Positions 28,017 through 37,485 of a DNA stretch of 64,000 nt are shown in pieces. A program made the translations under genes and the position numbers. Below the pieces are notes generated by a model. That model worked only from the letters and a program-made list of their open reading frames with translations, did not search any database and was not told the origin of the DNA. Source of the stretch: Brasilonema angustatum HA4187-MV1 (GTDB lineage Bacteria > Cyanobacteriota > Cyanobacteriia > Cyanobacteriales > Nostocaceae); contig JAHHGV010000022.1 of NCBI GenBank assembly GCA_019359695.1, positions 1-64,000 of the forward strand, given 5' to 3'. Position 1 is the stretch's first letter, and every line of letters begins with the position of its first letter.

Positions 28017-28490
28017 ATGGACTTAAAAGCACAAATTCAATTGCTAATTGACAATGCACCCCAAGATGGTGTTACTCCGCAACTTGTCACAGCAATCGCT
28101 CCTGTCCTCAGCGCGATCGCTCGGAAATTACGCCACTCCCAGTACTATATTCTTCAGAACATGGAACAAAGCTGGGTTTTGACTACCTACCGCGATCGCG
28201 CAAATCCACAGTTGGAAAAGCGCGTTATTTATGCTTTCCCTAGAATACAGGATGTCCCACTGGGATCATCTGCTGGGCTTGACCCTCAATTGATAGCTGC
28301 ACCAATCCCTGTCACTCACATTTTGTTCCAACTGGTAGCAATGGAACCCGTAGATAGTATAGTTTTTTTTGAAACCCCTGGCATCACCACCAACTCAATC
28401 GAAGTTCGACGAGCCCAGGTGCAACACTTAATTCACCAACAGTTACAGCAAAACCGAGTAAAAAAACAAATTCCTCCAGATATTGCCTGA
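28017..28490 (+). CDS. conserved cyanobacterial protein of unknown function
   Basis: A 157-residue soluble protein (MDLKAQIQLLIDNAPQDGVT start). It includes YYILQNMEQSWVLTTYRDR, KRVIYAFPRIQDVP and SIVFFETPGI, with a Gln-rich C-terminus (VQHLIHQQLQQNR). It is divergent from hetZ, 205 bp apart, so both may share a regulatory region. The frame extends 19 residues upstream, but the internal ATG after GTCATT is the more natural start. No function can be given. Confidence 0.7.
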   Translation: MDLKAQIQLLIDNAPQDGVTPQLVTAIAPVLSAIARKLRHSQYYILQNMEQSWVLTTYRDRANPQLEKRVIYAFPRIQDVPLGSSAGLDPQLIAAPIPVTHILFQLVAMEPVDSIVFFETPGITTNSIEVRRAQVQHLIHQQLQQNRVKKQIPPDIA

Positions 28491-28563
28491 CAACAGGAGT
28501 GCAGGGCGAGGAAGATAAGGAAAAAACACATAGAATTCTTCCTACTTAAGTTCCTCGTTTCCC

Positions 28564-29535
28564 CTAATAGAGCCTACTCAATACGTAATCAGCTATCTTC
28601 ATCAGGGTTTGCCAAGATTCAGAGGATGGAAGATCCGCAAGATGCTCAACAGCTAGCTTCGCATGATGTTCAGCTAAGTCTCTTGAGCGCTGAATACCTT
28701 GACTGTCGTGTATCAAGGATATAGCTTGCTCTAAGTCCCCTTTCTGGGCAAACTCTCTGTCTATCAGGACTTCTAAATACGGCTTTTCTTCCAATGCGAA
28801 TAAAACTGGCGCAGTTAAATTACCACTTTTCAAATCCGACCCTGCTGGCTTACCCAAGGTATCTGTCGAACTTGTGAAATCTAAAATGTCATCTACTATC
28901 TGGAATGCTAAACCAAGGTGACGTCCGTAGCTATACAAATGTTCGGCTGTTTCTTGGGAAACATTGCTAAGTAATCCAGCTGATTTTGAACTATTAGCAA
29001 TTAATGACGCTGTTTTGTAGTAAGTTTTTTTGAGGTAAGTGTCAATCGATATATTTGTATCGAAGCGATTCAATCCCTGCTGAATCTCGCCACTGGCCAG
29101 ATCCATAATTACCTCCGACAGCAGTTTCACTACCTCCAAATTGTCCAGATTGGCTAGATACCAGGAAGATTGAGCAAACAGAAAATCTCCTGCTAATATT
29201 GCTATTCTGTTGCCAAATAAACTGTGAACAGTGGGAACACCACGTCGCATCTCGGATTCATCTACCACATCGTCATGTACTAAGCTTGCTGTGTGAATCA
29301 TTTCTGTAATCTCAGCTAAGCGTCGGTGACGAGGCGTAATGTCTTGTTCGAGCATGGTCGCCCGCGATATCAGCAGAACGATCGCCGGTCTTATGCGCTT
29401 TCCCCCAGCTCCAAAGAGATGTTCGGCTGCTGCACAAAGGATCGGGTGACCGTTTCCAACTAGCTGTTTCAAGTTGTCTGCTAGTATTTGCAGGTCGGCT
29501 TCCACTGGGGAAAAAAGGGAGGTGGCTGGGGTCAT
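28564..29535 (-). CDS. sds: solanesyl diphosphate synthase (long-chain trans-prenyltransferase)
   Basis: A 323-residue enzyme that extends allylic diphosphates with isopentenyl diphosphate to make the C45-type side chain of plastoquinone. The first Asp-rich motif is LVHDDVVDES and the second is FQIVDDILDFT. GAGGKRIRPAIVLLISRA precedes them. Small residues upstream of the first motif allow a long chain product. Length and motifs are complete. It is convergent with the gene at 28017. Confidence 0.92.
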   Translation of the reverse strand: MTPATSLFSPVEADLQILADNLKQLVGNGHPILCAAAEHLFGAGGKRIRPAIVLLISRATMLEQDITPRHRRLAEITEMIHTASLVHDDVVDESEMRRGVPTVHSLFGNRIAILAGDFLFAQSSWYLANLDNLEVVKLLSEVIMDLASGEIQQGLNRFDTNISIDTYLKKTYYKTASLIANSSKSAGLLSNVSQETAEHLYSYGRHLGLAFQIVDDILDFTSSTDTLGKPAGSDLKSGNLTAPVLFALEEKPYLEVLIDREFAQKGDLEQAISLIHDSQGIQRSRDLAEHHAKLAVEHLADLPSSESWQTLMKIADYVLSRLY

Positions 29536-31551
29536 GGATGGGCAGACTCTGGCTTTAGTTACGAAAGTTTACATATCCTACACTTATTCTAAGATAACCC
29601 TGTCTTAGCGGAAAGTTTTCATGAGTCATTAATCATTAGTTTTCTGCATGCACTCGTGCGCCAGTTGTACAGACGCTTTTTCAACAAGCAGGTCATTTGA
29701 CGGCAGCTTTGCTCCAGAACTTGATACACTACTTGCACTTAACGAGGAAACCCCAACGCCCTTACTTTGTATATCACTCACTTGTGGCACGGCTGTGGTT
29801 GGGTAAAAATAGCAAAAAATCTGCACAAGGGAGAGGAAAAATTGCCCAATGGATGATATTTTTTGTATATAAGTTAACATTTTTGTGATTTTTCGGTCAA
29901 GGTCGTGGACTTCTTAGCCGTTAACTTGTAATTAGGTGAGTCCAGCACAGGGCAGTCCTTGTTTCCCGACAGAGGCGACTGGTGAGGCAGTGCGCTCTCA
30001 TGGCAACTGCGCTCTATGGCTGACGCCATAGGGCTCTGCTGTTGGGCACTGCAGTTTTTCAGTACGAGAGATGAAACGCCTGTAGCGTGCAACCCCTTCC
30101 CCCCCCTACACCCCAGGACTGTTTCATTCCCTCAAAGGCTCATCACGTCAAGGGTTAATGTTGGCAATAGCTCCTTACTTCCTGGAGAAAAATTGAATTT
30201 TCTGGGTTCAAATGTAGATTTTCTATCACTTGTGCCCCAAAAATCATCGCGCTACCTATTGACAAATGCTCGCTACTTATCGAATGAAACAGCCCTGCCC
30301 TACACCCCTAGTTCCGGTCAACGAAACTTTTATTTTTGTATAAAATTATAAAAAAACGTATGCAAATGCTAGTATATTCTTTGATTTATATGATGTTTTT
30401 CATACTTCGCTTGATCAGACAATACCCCTGATCCAGTTAAGAAAATTTCTGTATCTTAAGCAAAACTTTATCTTAGACCGGAGATTCTTGAAGTAAAGAT
30501 GAAAACGAGCCAGGAAAAGTCCCACATCTTTTACTCATCACTTATTATACAAAATTTATCTTTTTGGAAAAATTATAAGCCAGATCTTGTATAACCTACA
30601 GTAGAAAATTTCAAATTTAGCAGAAAAAATAGCCAAAAACTTAGGGTCGTTGTGTTACGCTAACATAAAGGGATTTAAATTTTTCGAGATATTCACATTA
30701 CCAGAGAAAAATGCAGTTAAGTGTTTTTACTTATTAAGTACTGTGATTTTGAATATAGTACTGTAGGCTACATTCAGTGAATATATCTCATTGATTATAG
30801 TCTCAGTACGTAAGCCTATACAGTTAGAGCCGTACGCTTCCCCATAAAGGGATAATGCTGTGCTTGCTTAGTATAGCAAAAGTGCATACCTTGGACAACA
30901 AAATAAAGTGTTTGCGCAAAAATGCAGACTAGGTAGACTGCTCAGGTTGTAGTTAAAAATTGCTTTTTAGGAATTTTTAACTACTATTGTCGGTATAGTT
31001 TGCAACATAAATTGAATAAAAATACATTTAGGAAAGAGAGATAGCTCTCTACCTATAGTTTTGCAGTGTCAAAAACAGCTATCAAAAGTAAGTTTGTGTA
31101 GTTGTGACTCTGCTAAATCTTATTGGATTTTATATTTCTTATACACAAGTGTTAGTAAAAAATGGTTTACGGGAAAATGCCTATGATAGTTTTTATATTA
31201 GCTTCTGGTTATTTGTTAGCAGTTTATCTACTATTAGCTCTAGCAAAGAGAACCGGAAAAAAAACTACTGCCACAAATGTTTCTTTAGGGATGCACTCCA
31301 AACGGGGCGCGCATAATGTCAAGTCCGGATAATTAGTAACGATAAACACAGAGTATACAAATATAACCAAGACCTAAATAAATCACCCATGTTGCCTGAG
31401 AATTGGGTGTAGGATTTAGAAGAATACCAACAAGCGTGTTTCTATTTCGTTGTGTCGTATTCGCAATAGGGTAGTGTCAACTAACCTTCATCACTCATTA
31501 ATCATTTAGTCAAGGTTTTTTCCCTTGACTAAATGATTAATTAACGAGATA
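29536..31551. other. 2-kb gap with hairpins and repeats
   Basis: No large gene. A minus-strand frame at 29629-29880 (83 residues, hydrophobic start, Ser-rich centre) is possible but weak. 29945-30090 holds dispersed-repeat sequence (CGACTGGTGAG, TGGCTGACGCCATAG). An inverted repeat GGACTGTTTCATTC / GAATGAAACAGCCC brackets 30117-30298. A hairpin with 13-bp arms (GTAGTTAAAAATT) is at 30949-30984. The rest is AT-rich without recognisable RNA genes. Confidence 0.5.
31498..31540 (-). terminator. 18-bp-arm hairpin after murI
   Basis: TTAATCATTTAGTCAAGG and its exact complement around a 7-base loop containing T6, 12 bp beyond the murI stop. Unusually long and perfect for a terminator. Confidence 0.75.
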
Positions 31552-32412
31552 TCATAGGCTAGAAAAAGTGACATTTGTCAACTGTACTGCCTCAGTAGCT
31601 GGAGTATAACCCAACCACTGTAAAGAGGACTGCGCAAATTGTTGTGGACAACCACTGACCGCAAAGCGAGTTGGCAAAGGTGGGTAGGTATTTCTCAAGC
31701 CCAAGATATCTAAATCCTGAGCACAAGCAGCAACGACATATTGTGCGGGATCAACTAGCTTGACGTGGGAGGGGAGGAGCGATCGCAAAACTGGTGCCAA
31801 CAGAGGATAGTGAGTACAACCATACACTAATGTGTCGATTTCATGGTGCAATAGTGGTTCTAGATATGAGCGTACCACTTGTACTGTGTAGGGTTCATAA
31901 ATGCGGTTTTGTTCAATTAGCGGTACAAACTCTGGGCAACTCACTTGCCAAACTTGTACATCGGGGTTTATCTCTAGGATAGCATGGCGATAGGCATTGC
32001 TTTTCGCTGTTGCAGCAGTGGCAATCACACCAATGCGCTTTCCACTGTTAACTGCTGCTCTTGCTCCGGGTAAGATCAGACCGAGAATTGGCACAGAGAA
32101 TTCCTCACGTACCGCCTCCAGTGCTAGGGCTGAACTCGTGTTACAAGCCATAACTACCATTTTGACATGCTGTTGTTGCATCCAGGTGAGAATTTCACGC
32201 GCAAACTGTAAAATTTCTGTTTGCGAGCGAATCCCATATGGAAGTCGAGCTGTATCCCCAAAGTAAATAATCGATTCATTTGGGAGTTGACGGTAAAGTT
32301 GGTGTAGAACTGTTAAACCACCTACACCACTGTCAAAAATACCAATTGGGGCACGTTGCGGTGCTTCAGAAAAATCATAAAGATTACCTTCAAAGGTAAA
32401 AGATGGAAACAC
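31552..32412 (-). CDS. murI: glutamate racemase
   Basis: A 286-residue enzyme making D-glutamate for peptidoglycan. The two catalytic cysteines are C90 (MACNTSSA) and C199 (YGCTHYPLL). The N-terminal motif GIFDSGVGGLTVL and FGDTARLPYG are present. The start is a GTG (MFPSFTFEG); no ATG lies before the domain, so this or a slightly later non-ATG start is used. Located in a cell-wall block with two amidases. Full length. Confidence 0.93.
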   Translation of the reverse strand: MFPSFTFEGNLYDFSEAPQRAPIGIFDSGVGGLTVLHQLYRQLPNESIIYFGDTARLPYGIRSQTEILQFAREILTWMQQQHVKMVVMACNTSSALALEAVREEFSVPILGLILPGARAAVNSGKRIGVIATAATAKSNAYRHAILEINPDVQVWQVSCPEFVPLIEQNRIYEPYTVQVVRSYLEPLLHHEIDTLVYGCTHYPLLAPVLRSLLPSHVKLVDPAQYVVAACAQDLDILGLRNTYPPLPTRFAVSGCPQQFAQSSLQWLGYTPATEAVQLTNVTFSSL

Positions 32413-32749
32413 AGGCGGATATCGTTAATTTGATAGTTGTTAGTGGTTAGTTGTTAGCTACTAGTGATGAATCGTTAATGGTTAGTTGGTAGTTCTCAAC
32501 GCTTGGTTGTTAGTGTGTTAATTGTTTCACTCACGACTACCCACTACCCACCCTAGTGGGAACGGCCACGCCTTAGAGCTATCGAGTATGCAAGCAAGTG
32601 CACGCCTTACGCTTATCGGGAAGCGTCTGGTAGAGGAGATACGCCACTTTGCTTATGCTGCGGAACCATGCACAACGGTTCCACAATGAACGTGGAAATC
32701 ACCAAGACCTCGCTCGGCGACTACCCACCGCAAGTGGCTCACTATCTAC
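32413..32749. repeat. repeat-rich gap between amiC and murI
   Basis: 32440-32530 is a run of degenerate GTTAGT/TTGTTAG units. 32553-32640 carries the dispersed repeat (CTAGTGGGAACGGCCACGCC; CTTACGCTTATCGGGAAGCG). No gene. Confidence 0.6.
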
Positions 32750-34768
32750 TTACCTTTGCCGCAAGTACAGTAATATACCGTTAGCAATTGCTTCTGCCAT
32801 TCGATTTTGGTATTCAGGGCTTCCCAGCCTAGGATTATCCTCCTGACCAGTCATGTAACCTGTTTCTACTAGAATCGAGGGTATAGAATTTTTTCTGAGA
32901 ACATAGAATCTTGCTTTGCGTACTCCTCGATCTTTGATGGTGGGGATAGTTCGGAGAATATTACTGTGGACAACACGAGCCAGATCTAGCCCACTGTCAA
33001 AATAGTAAGTTTCCAATCCATTCACGTCTGGGCGACGATCAACAGAATTAGCGTGAACGCTGACAAATAAATCAGCATTTGCTTGAACTGCTATGTCCAC
33101 CCGTCCCTGAAGGGTAACAAAGTAGTCAGTATCACGCGTGAGTGCAACCTGTATGCCATTTTGCTGTAAGATGCTCGCTATTCTTCTGCCAATAGGTAAA
33201 ACAACATCTTTTTCCAACAGTCCACCCAAACCAGGAGCGCCAGAATCGTGACCGCCATGTCCTGGATCAATAACGATGACAACGCGTCCATTAGGCACGC
33301 GGGGACGCGGCATTGGCTGCGGTATCGTCTGCGGCATCGGCAGCGGATTGTTCGTCATTGATCCTGAGGATAATGGTTGTGGGTTTGATCGTGGTAAGGG
33401 AGGTAAACCAAAACGGGGAGTTAATGGAGAAAACGAGCGTTGTAATTCTAAAGACAAAAGCTGACTACTTAGTTGATTGAGTTGTCCAATTCGCACTCCT
33501 CCTGCTGGTTGGATGTAGACGGCAACACTACGGGGGTCTTGTTGTTGCAGGCGTACGCGCAGAACTGGACTACTGGCGTCAAATCTTGGTCCTCTAACGC
33601 TACCTGCCAACTTAGCATTGGGAATGATGATCCGATATAGACCAGAAGCTCTATCCCAACCACTGTTAGTAGATGAGAGAGGTTGGTCGCCTCTAATAAG
33701 GAGTTGCCCACCACTAGCAGTCAGTTCTACAGACTCAATTGTAGATAGTGAGTCACTTGCTGGCGGGGTTTGGTTGGAGCTTCTCTGGGTGACATTCCCA
33801 GCTATGTCTGAATTAGGAAGATTACTACTATTACCCGTAATCTCTCTGGACAATTTGCTTGCATCACCATTAGGCAGAAGTACCAAACCGCCGAAGCTAC
33901 TCATGCTTGCTCGCCAGTCAGGGCTATTTTTGTCTACCCACAACGTCATACGAACACCAGTAGCTGTTGTTCTTAGTTGAGTGAATTCAATACGTTTTAT
34001 ACCAAACTTATTGACTGCTATATTCTGCTGTGAAAAACGTGGTGACAAAGATGCACCAAGTATATCGATATTAAAAGCACTCTTGTCACTGCTGCGAAAT
34101 GTCTGGATTTGAGGATTTGGACCATTTGTGCGGACAAACAAACCATCACCTGTAACACGTAAACTCTCAATTTGAGTCAATCCTTGAGCATTGCTGATAA
34201 GTGTTTGTTTTTGCGTTGACCTATCAGTAGGATTAACAACTAAATCTTTACTTGGTGTTGAATCAGTATTGACAATTACGTCTTTATTAGCTGTGGAGTT
34301 GTCAGGCTTTACCACACTATAGACATTAAAAGAACTGTTGCCAGAAGATGAAGGAACTTGTTCAACTTGTGGAGTTGGTAACTGTACTGTCCAACGATTA
34401 GAACTTTTGCCTTCAAATTTCACCTGCTTTGGATCAAGGCTATAACCTGGACTAAGTTCAATGACTATACGAGTTGTTTGTCCATCAAACTGACCGACAC
34501 GAACGTTACGAATTGCAGTACTATTCACTTGCTGAATCAACTGCGAACGTCCAAAGTCGGTTCCAGGCAAATCAATAACCACTCGCGTGGGGTTGAACAG
34601 GAGTTGCGCTTGGGGTTGAACAGCACCTTCTGTGTTGATTTCTAATCGGTTTTGACTGGCATCAAAACGCCAAAATTGTAGTTTCGCAGCTTGAGCGTGC
34701 GATTGTAGCATGAAGACAGTAGTAGTTGCAACAGTAACAGGTAATAACCAGTTCATTTTCACAGTCTT
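32750..34768 (-). CDS. amiC2: AMIN-domain N-acetylmuramoyl-L-alanine amidase, second of the pair
   Basis: A 672-residue periplasmic cell-wall hydrolase that cleaves the amide bond between MurNAc and L-Ala. A signal peptide (LLPVTVATTTVFMLQSHAQA) is followed by a first AMIN domain (about 30-125, LEINTEGAVQPQAQLLFNPT), a linker, a second AMIN domain (about 345-445) and a Pro-rich stretch. The catalytic Amidase_3 domain is near 495-670. Zinc ligands are in IDPGHGGHDSG, LLEKDVVLP and VSVHANS, and the catalytic Glu is in ILVETGYM. A GTG at 34768 is preferred: GGAGA precedes it and the paralog uses the same site. In Nostoc, AmiC-type enzymes perforate septa for cell-cell communication. The symbol follows gene order and is tentative. 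Confidence 0.88.
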   Translation of the reverse strand, partial: KTVKMNWLLPVTVATTTVFMLQSHAQAAKLQFWRFDASQNRLEINTEGAVQPQAQLLFNPTRVVIDLPGTDFGRSQLIQQVNSTAIRNVRVGQFDGQTTRIVIELSPGYSLDPKQVKFEGKSSNRWTVQLPTPQVEQVPSSSGNSSFNVYSVVKPDNSTANKDVIVNTDSTPSKDLVVNPTDRSTQKQTLISNAQGLTQIESLRVTGDGLFVRTNGPNPQIQTFRSSDKSAFNIDILGASLSPRFSQQNIAVNKFGIKRIEFTQLRTTATGVRMTLWVDKNSPDWRASMSSFGGLVLLPNGDASKLSREITGNSSNLPNSDIAGNVTQRSSNQTPPASDSLSTIESVELTASGGQLLIRGDQPLSSTNSGWDRASGLYRIIIPNAKLAGSVRGPRFDASSPVLRVRLQQQDPRSVAVYIQPAGGVRIGQLNQLSSQLLSLELQRSFSPLTPRFGLPPLPRSNPQPLSSGSMTNNPLPMPQTIPQPMPRPRVPNGRVVIVIDPGHGGHDSGAPGLGGLLEKDVVLPIGRRIASILQQNGIQVALTRDTDYFVTLQGRVDIAVQANADLFVSVHANSVDRRPDVNGLETYYFDSGLDLARVVHSNILRTIPTIKDRGVRKARFYVLRKNSIPSILVETGYMTGQEDNPRLGSPEYQNRMAEAIANGILLYLRQR

Positions 34769-35526
34769 TTCTCCTGATTCGTACTTCTGAGATCTATCAA
34801 GATGTCAAAGTTTAGGGAAATCCTCACACTAGCACCGCTCAAATCTTAGCTGCAAATACGTTATTAACTCGTAGAAAGATCTTAATAGCGCTCAACTGTG
34901 GCATGCCCTCTTAGTTTTTGTATGCTTTTTTGGCACAGAAAATGCAGTTTGCAAAGCATAGTCATCACACCAATCTAAAAATAATAGAGTAGTCAATCTT
35001 GGTCATTTTTTCTTAACTTTGTGAGAACTTTATATTAATTTGTCTGATTCCTAGATATCTTAGACTGTGTTCACTGATGTGGTAAACAGAGCACACTCTC
35101 TAGAGTACAATCTAGGGCTTAAGGCGAATCGCCCTCTGAAGTAGCCCAGACGCTACGCGCCACATTGGAGTTCTCTGCAAAACTTAAGGTAGTGGGTAGA
35201 CTTGGACTTTGGCATTAACATAAGACTCATGTTGTCAAAAATTATATTTAATATTGAAACAAAATAGTAGTTTTAGATCAGATGGTGTTCCGGTGTCAGC
35301 GATTACCAGACTCCAGACATAATTTCTTACATCTCAGCACAAGAAAGTATTTTATAACACTAAATGTATGATTTGTGACAAAAAAACCGAAACTGATGTT
35401 TCGGTAAAATAGTTTACTTAATGATATTTTAACTACTTAGGCAGTTATCAAGGTTTCAGACACTGACAACTGCCTAAGTAGTTGTTTTAAGGCAGTACCA
35501 ATTGGTACTCTGCGATTTCAAGTATT
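34769..35526. other. gap between tandem amidases
   Basis: 34801-34850 (GTCAAAGTTTAGGGAAATCC...) resembles 37607-37655 upstream of the other amidase, so the gene duplication included the 5' region. A GC-rich repeat remnant is near 35125-35165. A hairpin ACCGAAAC/GTTTCGGT is at 35388-35407. Confidence 0.6.
35431..35483 (-). terminator. 16-bp-arm hairpin after the first amidase
   Basis: AACTACTTAGGCAGTT and its exact complement separated by 21 bases, about 44 bp beyond the amidase stop. Probable terminator or mRNA 3' stabiliser. Confidence 0.65.
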
Positions 35527-37485
35527 TTACTTTTGCTTTAAGTACTGAAGAACACCATCAGCGATCGCCTTTGCCATTTGATTTTGATACAGTCGGTTGG
35601 ACAACTTAGCAGCGTCCTCACGACCAGTTAAATACCCTGTTTCCACCAAAATTGCTGGCATAGAATTTTTTCTTAAGACATAGAATCTGGCTTTGCGCAC
35701 ACCACGATCTTTCACATTGACACTTCGGAGAATGCTTTTATGAACGATCTGAGCTAAGCTCAAACCACTGTCAAAATAATATGTTTCTAGACCACTCACC
35801 TCAGGACGATCATCACCTGCAGAGTTAGCATGGACACTGACAAAGACATCAGCATTGGTTCGCTGTGCTATGTCTACCCGTCCTTGAAGAGTCACGAAAA
35901 AGTCCTTGTCACGAGTTAGTATTGCCTGTAAACCATTTTGCTGTAGAATTTCTGCCACTCTTTTGCCTATTGGCAAAATAATATCTTTCTCTTGAATACC
36001 CCCAATACCCAATGCTCCAGAGTCATGACCGCCATGTCCTGGATCAACAACGATGACGACTCGCTTGCTCCCACGAGGCTTCTGGGCTACAGGCTTGCTT
36101 GCTGGGATCGCTAATGCCGAAGGTTGTGGGTTTGTTCGTGGTATGGGTGGTAAAGCAAGTGGCGGTTTGATTGAAGCGTTACGTTCTAATCCCAAAGACA
36201 AAACCTGACCATTCAGTTTGTTGACTTGCCCAATTCGCACTCCCAATGCTGGTTGGACATAGACAACAACAGTACGGGAGTCTTGTTGTTGCAAGCGTAC
36301 GCGCAGAACAGGGCTACTAGCATCGAAATTTGGACCTTTGACTGAAGAAGCCAACTTAGCATTGGGAATGGTGATGCGGAATTGATTAGATGACTGATCC
36401 CAACTAGTACTAGCAGATGAGAGACGTTGATCTGCTCTTATCAGCAGTTGCGTACCACTACTAGTCAGTTCTACAGCCTCAATTGTGGAGATTGCATCGC
36501 TTTTTGGTGTCTCCACAGCAGGAGTGGGAGGATTATCTGATGGAGTGCTGGAATAATAATTTCTGGGCGGCTCACTCGCATAACGATTATTCGGTAGAAC
36601 GACTAAACCATTAGAAATGTCAGAACTGCTTGTGCTTATGAGCCAATCAGGGGTATCTTTATCTACTCGCAACGCCATGCGAACAGCAGGTGGTGTTTTT
36701 TGCAGTTGAATCATTTCAACTCGCTTGACACCATGCTTATTTATAGATCTATCGCGAGCGCCAAAATTAGGTGACAAAGTAGCACCAGGAATGTCAACAA
36801 AGATGGTTTTGCGATCGCGGCTGCGAATGATCTGAGTCTGAGGATTTCCACCACTGGTGCGCAGAAAAAAACCGTCCCCTGTAACTTGCAGACTCTCAAC
36901 TTGAATTGTTCTTTCTGCAACGACAACAGCCTTAGAAAACTCAGGTTTTTTATCAGCGTCAGAATCTACTCTCAGCACACTGTTGTAAACATTTGTTGGC
37001 TGTGGGATGACCACTTCTTCACTTTTTGGGCTTGGTGGAGCTTTTGGGGTTGGGGATGGTGGTGAGGAGGCAACTCCCTCAGCTTGTGGTGTTGGTAATT
37101 GTACTGTCCAGCGACTGGCACTTTTCCCTTCAAATTTTACTTGCTTGGGGTCGAGGGTATAACCAGGATTCAGTTCAACAACTATACGAGTTGTTTGTGG
37201 GTCAAATTGACCAACACGAACAGAGCGAATTGCACCGCCTACTGACTCCGTCAACTGCGGACGTCCAAAATCAGTTCCTGGTAAATCAATAACCAACCGC
37301 GTAGGGTTAAATACGAGTTGCGCCTGGGGTTGAACTGGACCTTGAGTATTGATTTCTAATCGGTTTTGATTGGCATCAAAGCGCCAAGATTGCAATTTCG
37401 CGCCTTGTGCTGCTTGAGCAGGCGACGATAGCATCAACAGACTAGTCGTTACAAAAGTACCAGGTAGTAACCAGTGGGTTTTCAC
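35527..37485 (-). CDS. amiC1: AMIN-domain N-acetylmuramoyl-L-alanine amidase, first of the pair
   Basis: A 652-residue paralog of the downstream amidase with the same plan: signal peptide (TTSLLMLSSPAQAAQ), two AMIN domains (first about 35-130, second about 325-425), Pro-rich linker and C-terminal Amidase_3 domain. IVVDPGHGGHDSG, IQEKDIILP, VSVHANS and ILVETGYL are all intact. The start is the GTG at 37485, preceded by AGGAGA; an ATG further upstream gives a Cys-rich extension that does not fit a signal peptide. AMIN domains localise the enzyme to peptidoglycan. By position this matches Anabaena alr0092 (amiC1/hcwA), as I recall it. The tandem arrangement is shared. Confidence 0.88.
   Translation of the reverse strand: MKTHWLLPGTFVTTSLLMLSSPAQAAQGAKLQSWRFDANQNRLEINTQGPVQPQAQLVFNPTRLVIDLPGTDFGRPQLTESVGGAIRSVRVGQFDPQTTRIVVELNPGYTLDPKQVKFEGKSASRWTVQLPTPQAEGVASSPPSPTPKAPPSPKSEEVVIPQPTNVYNSVLRVDSDADKKPEFSKAVVVAERTIQVESLQVTGDGFFLRTSGGNPQTQIIRSRDRKTIFVDIPGATLSPNFGARDRSINKHGVKRVEMIQLQKTPPAVRMALRVDKDTPDWLISTSSSDISNGLVVLPNNRYASEPPRNYYSSTPSDNPPTPAVETPKSDAISTIEAVELTSSGTQLLIRADQRLSSASTSWDQSSNQFRITIPNAKLASSVKGPNFDASSPVLRVRLQQQDSRTVVVYVQPALGVRIGQVNKLNGQVLSLGLERNASIKPPLALPPIPRTNPQPSALAIPASKPVAQKPRGSKRVVIVVDPGHGGHDSGALGIGGIQEKDIILPIGKRVAEILQQNGLQAILTRDKDFFVTLQGRVDIAQRTNADVFVSVHANSAGDDRPEVSGLETYYFDSGLSLAQIVHKSILRSVNVKDRGVRKARFYVLRKNSMPAILVETGYLTGREDAAKLSNRLYQNQMAKAIADGVLQYLKQK

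Noticed and set aside
30016-30351. 111-codon plus-strand frame
   Set aside because: Spans dispersed-repeat DNA and an inverted repeat, with no motif or ribosome site.
31104-31316. 70-codon plus-strand frame in the 2-kb gap
   Set aside because: Irregular composition, no ribosome site and no recognisable motif.
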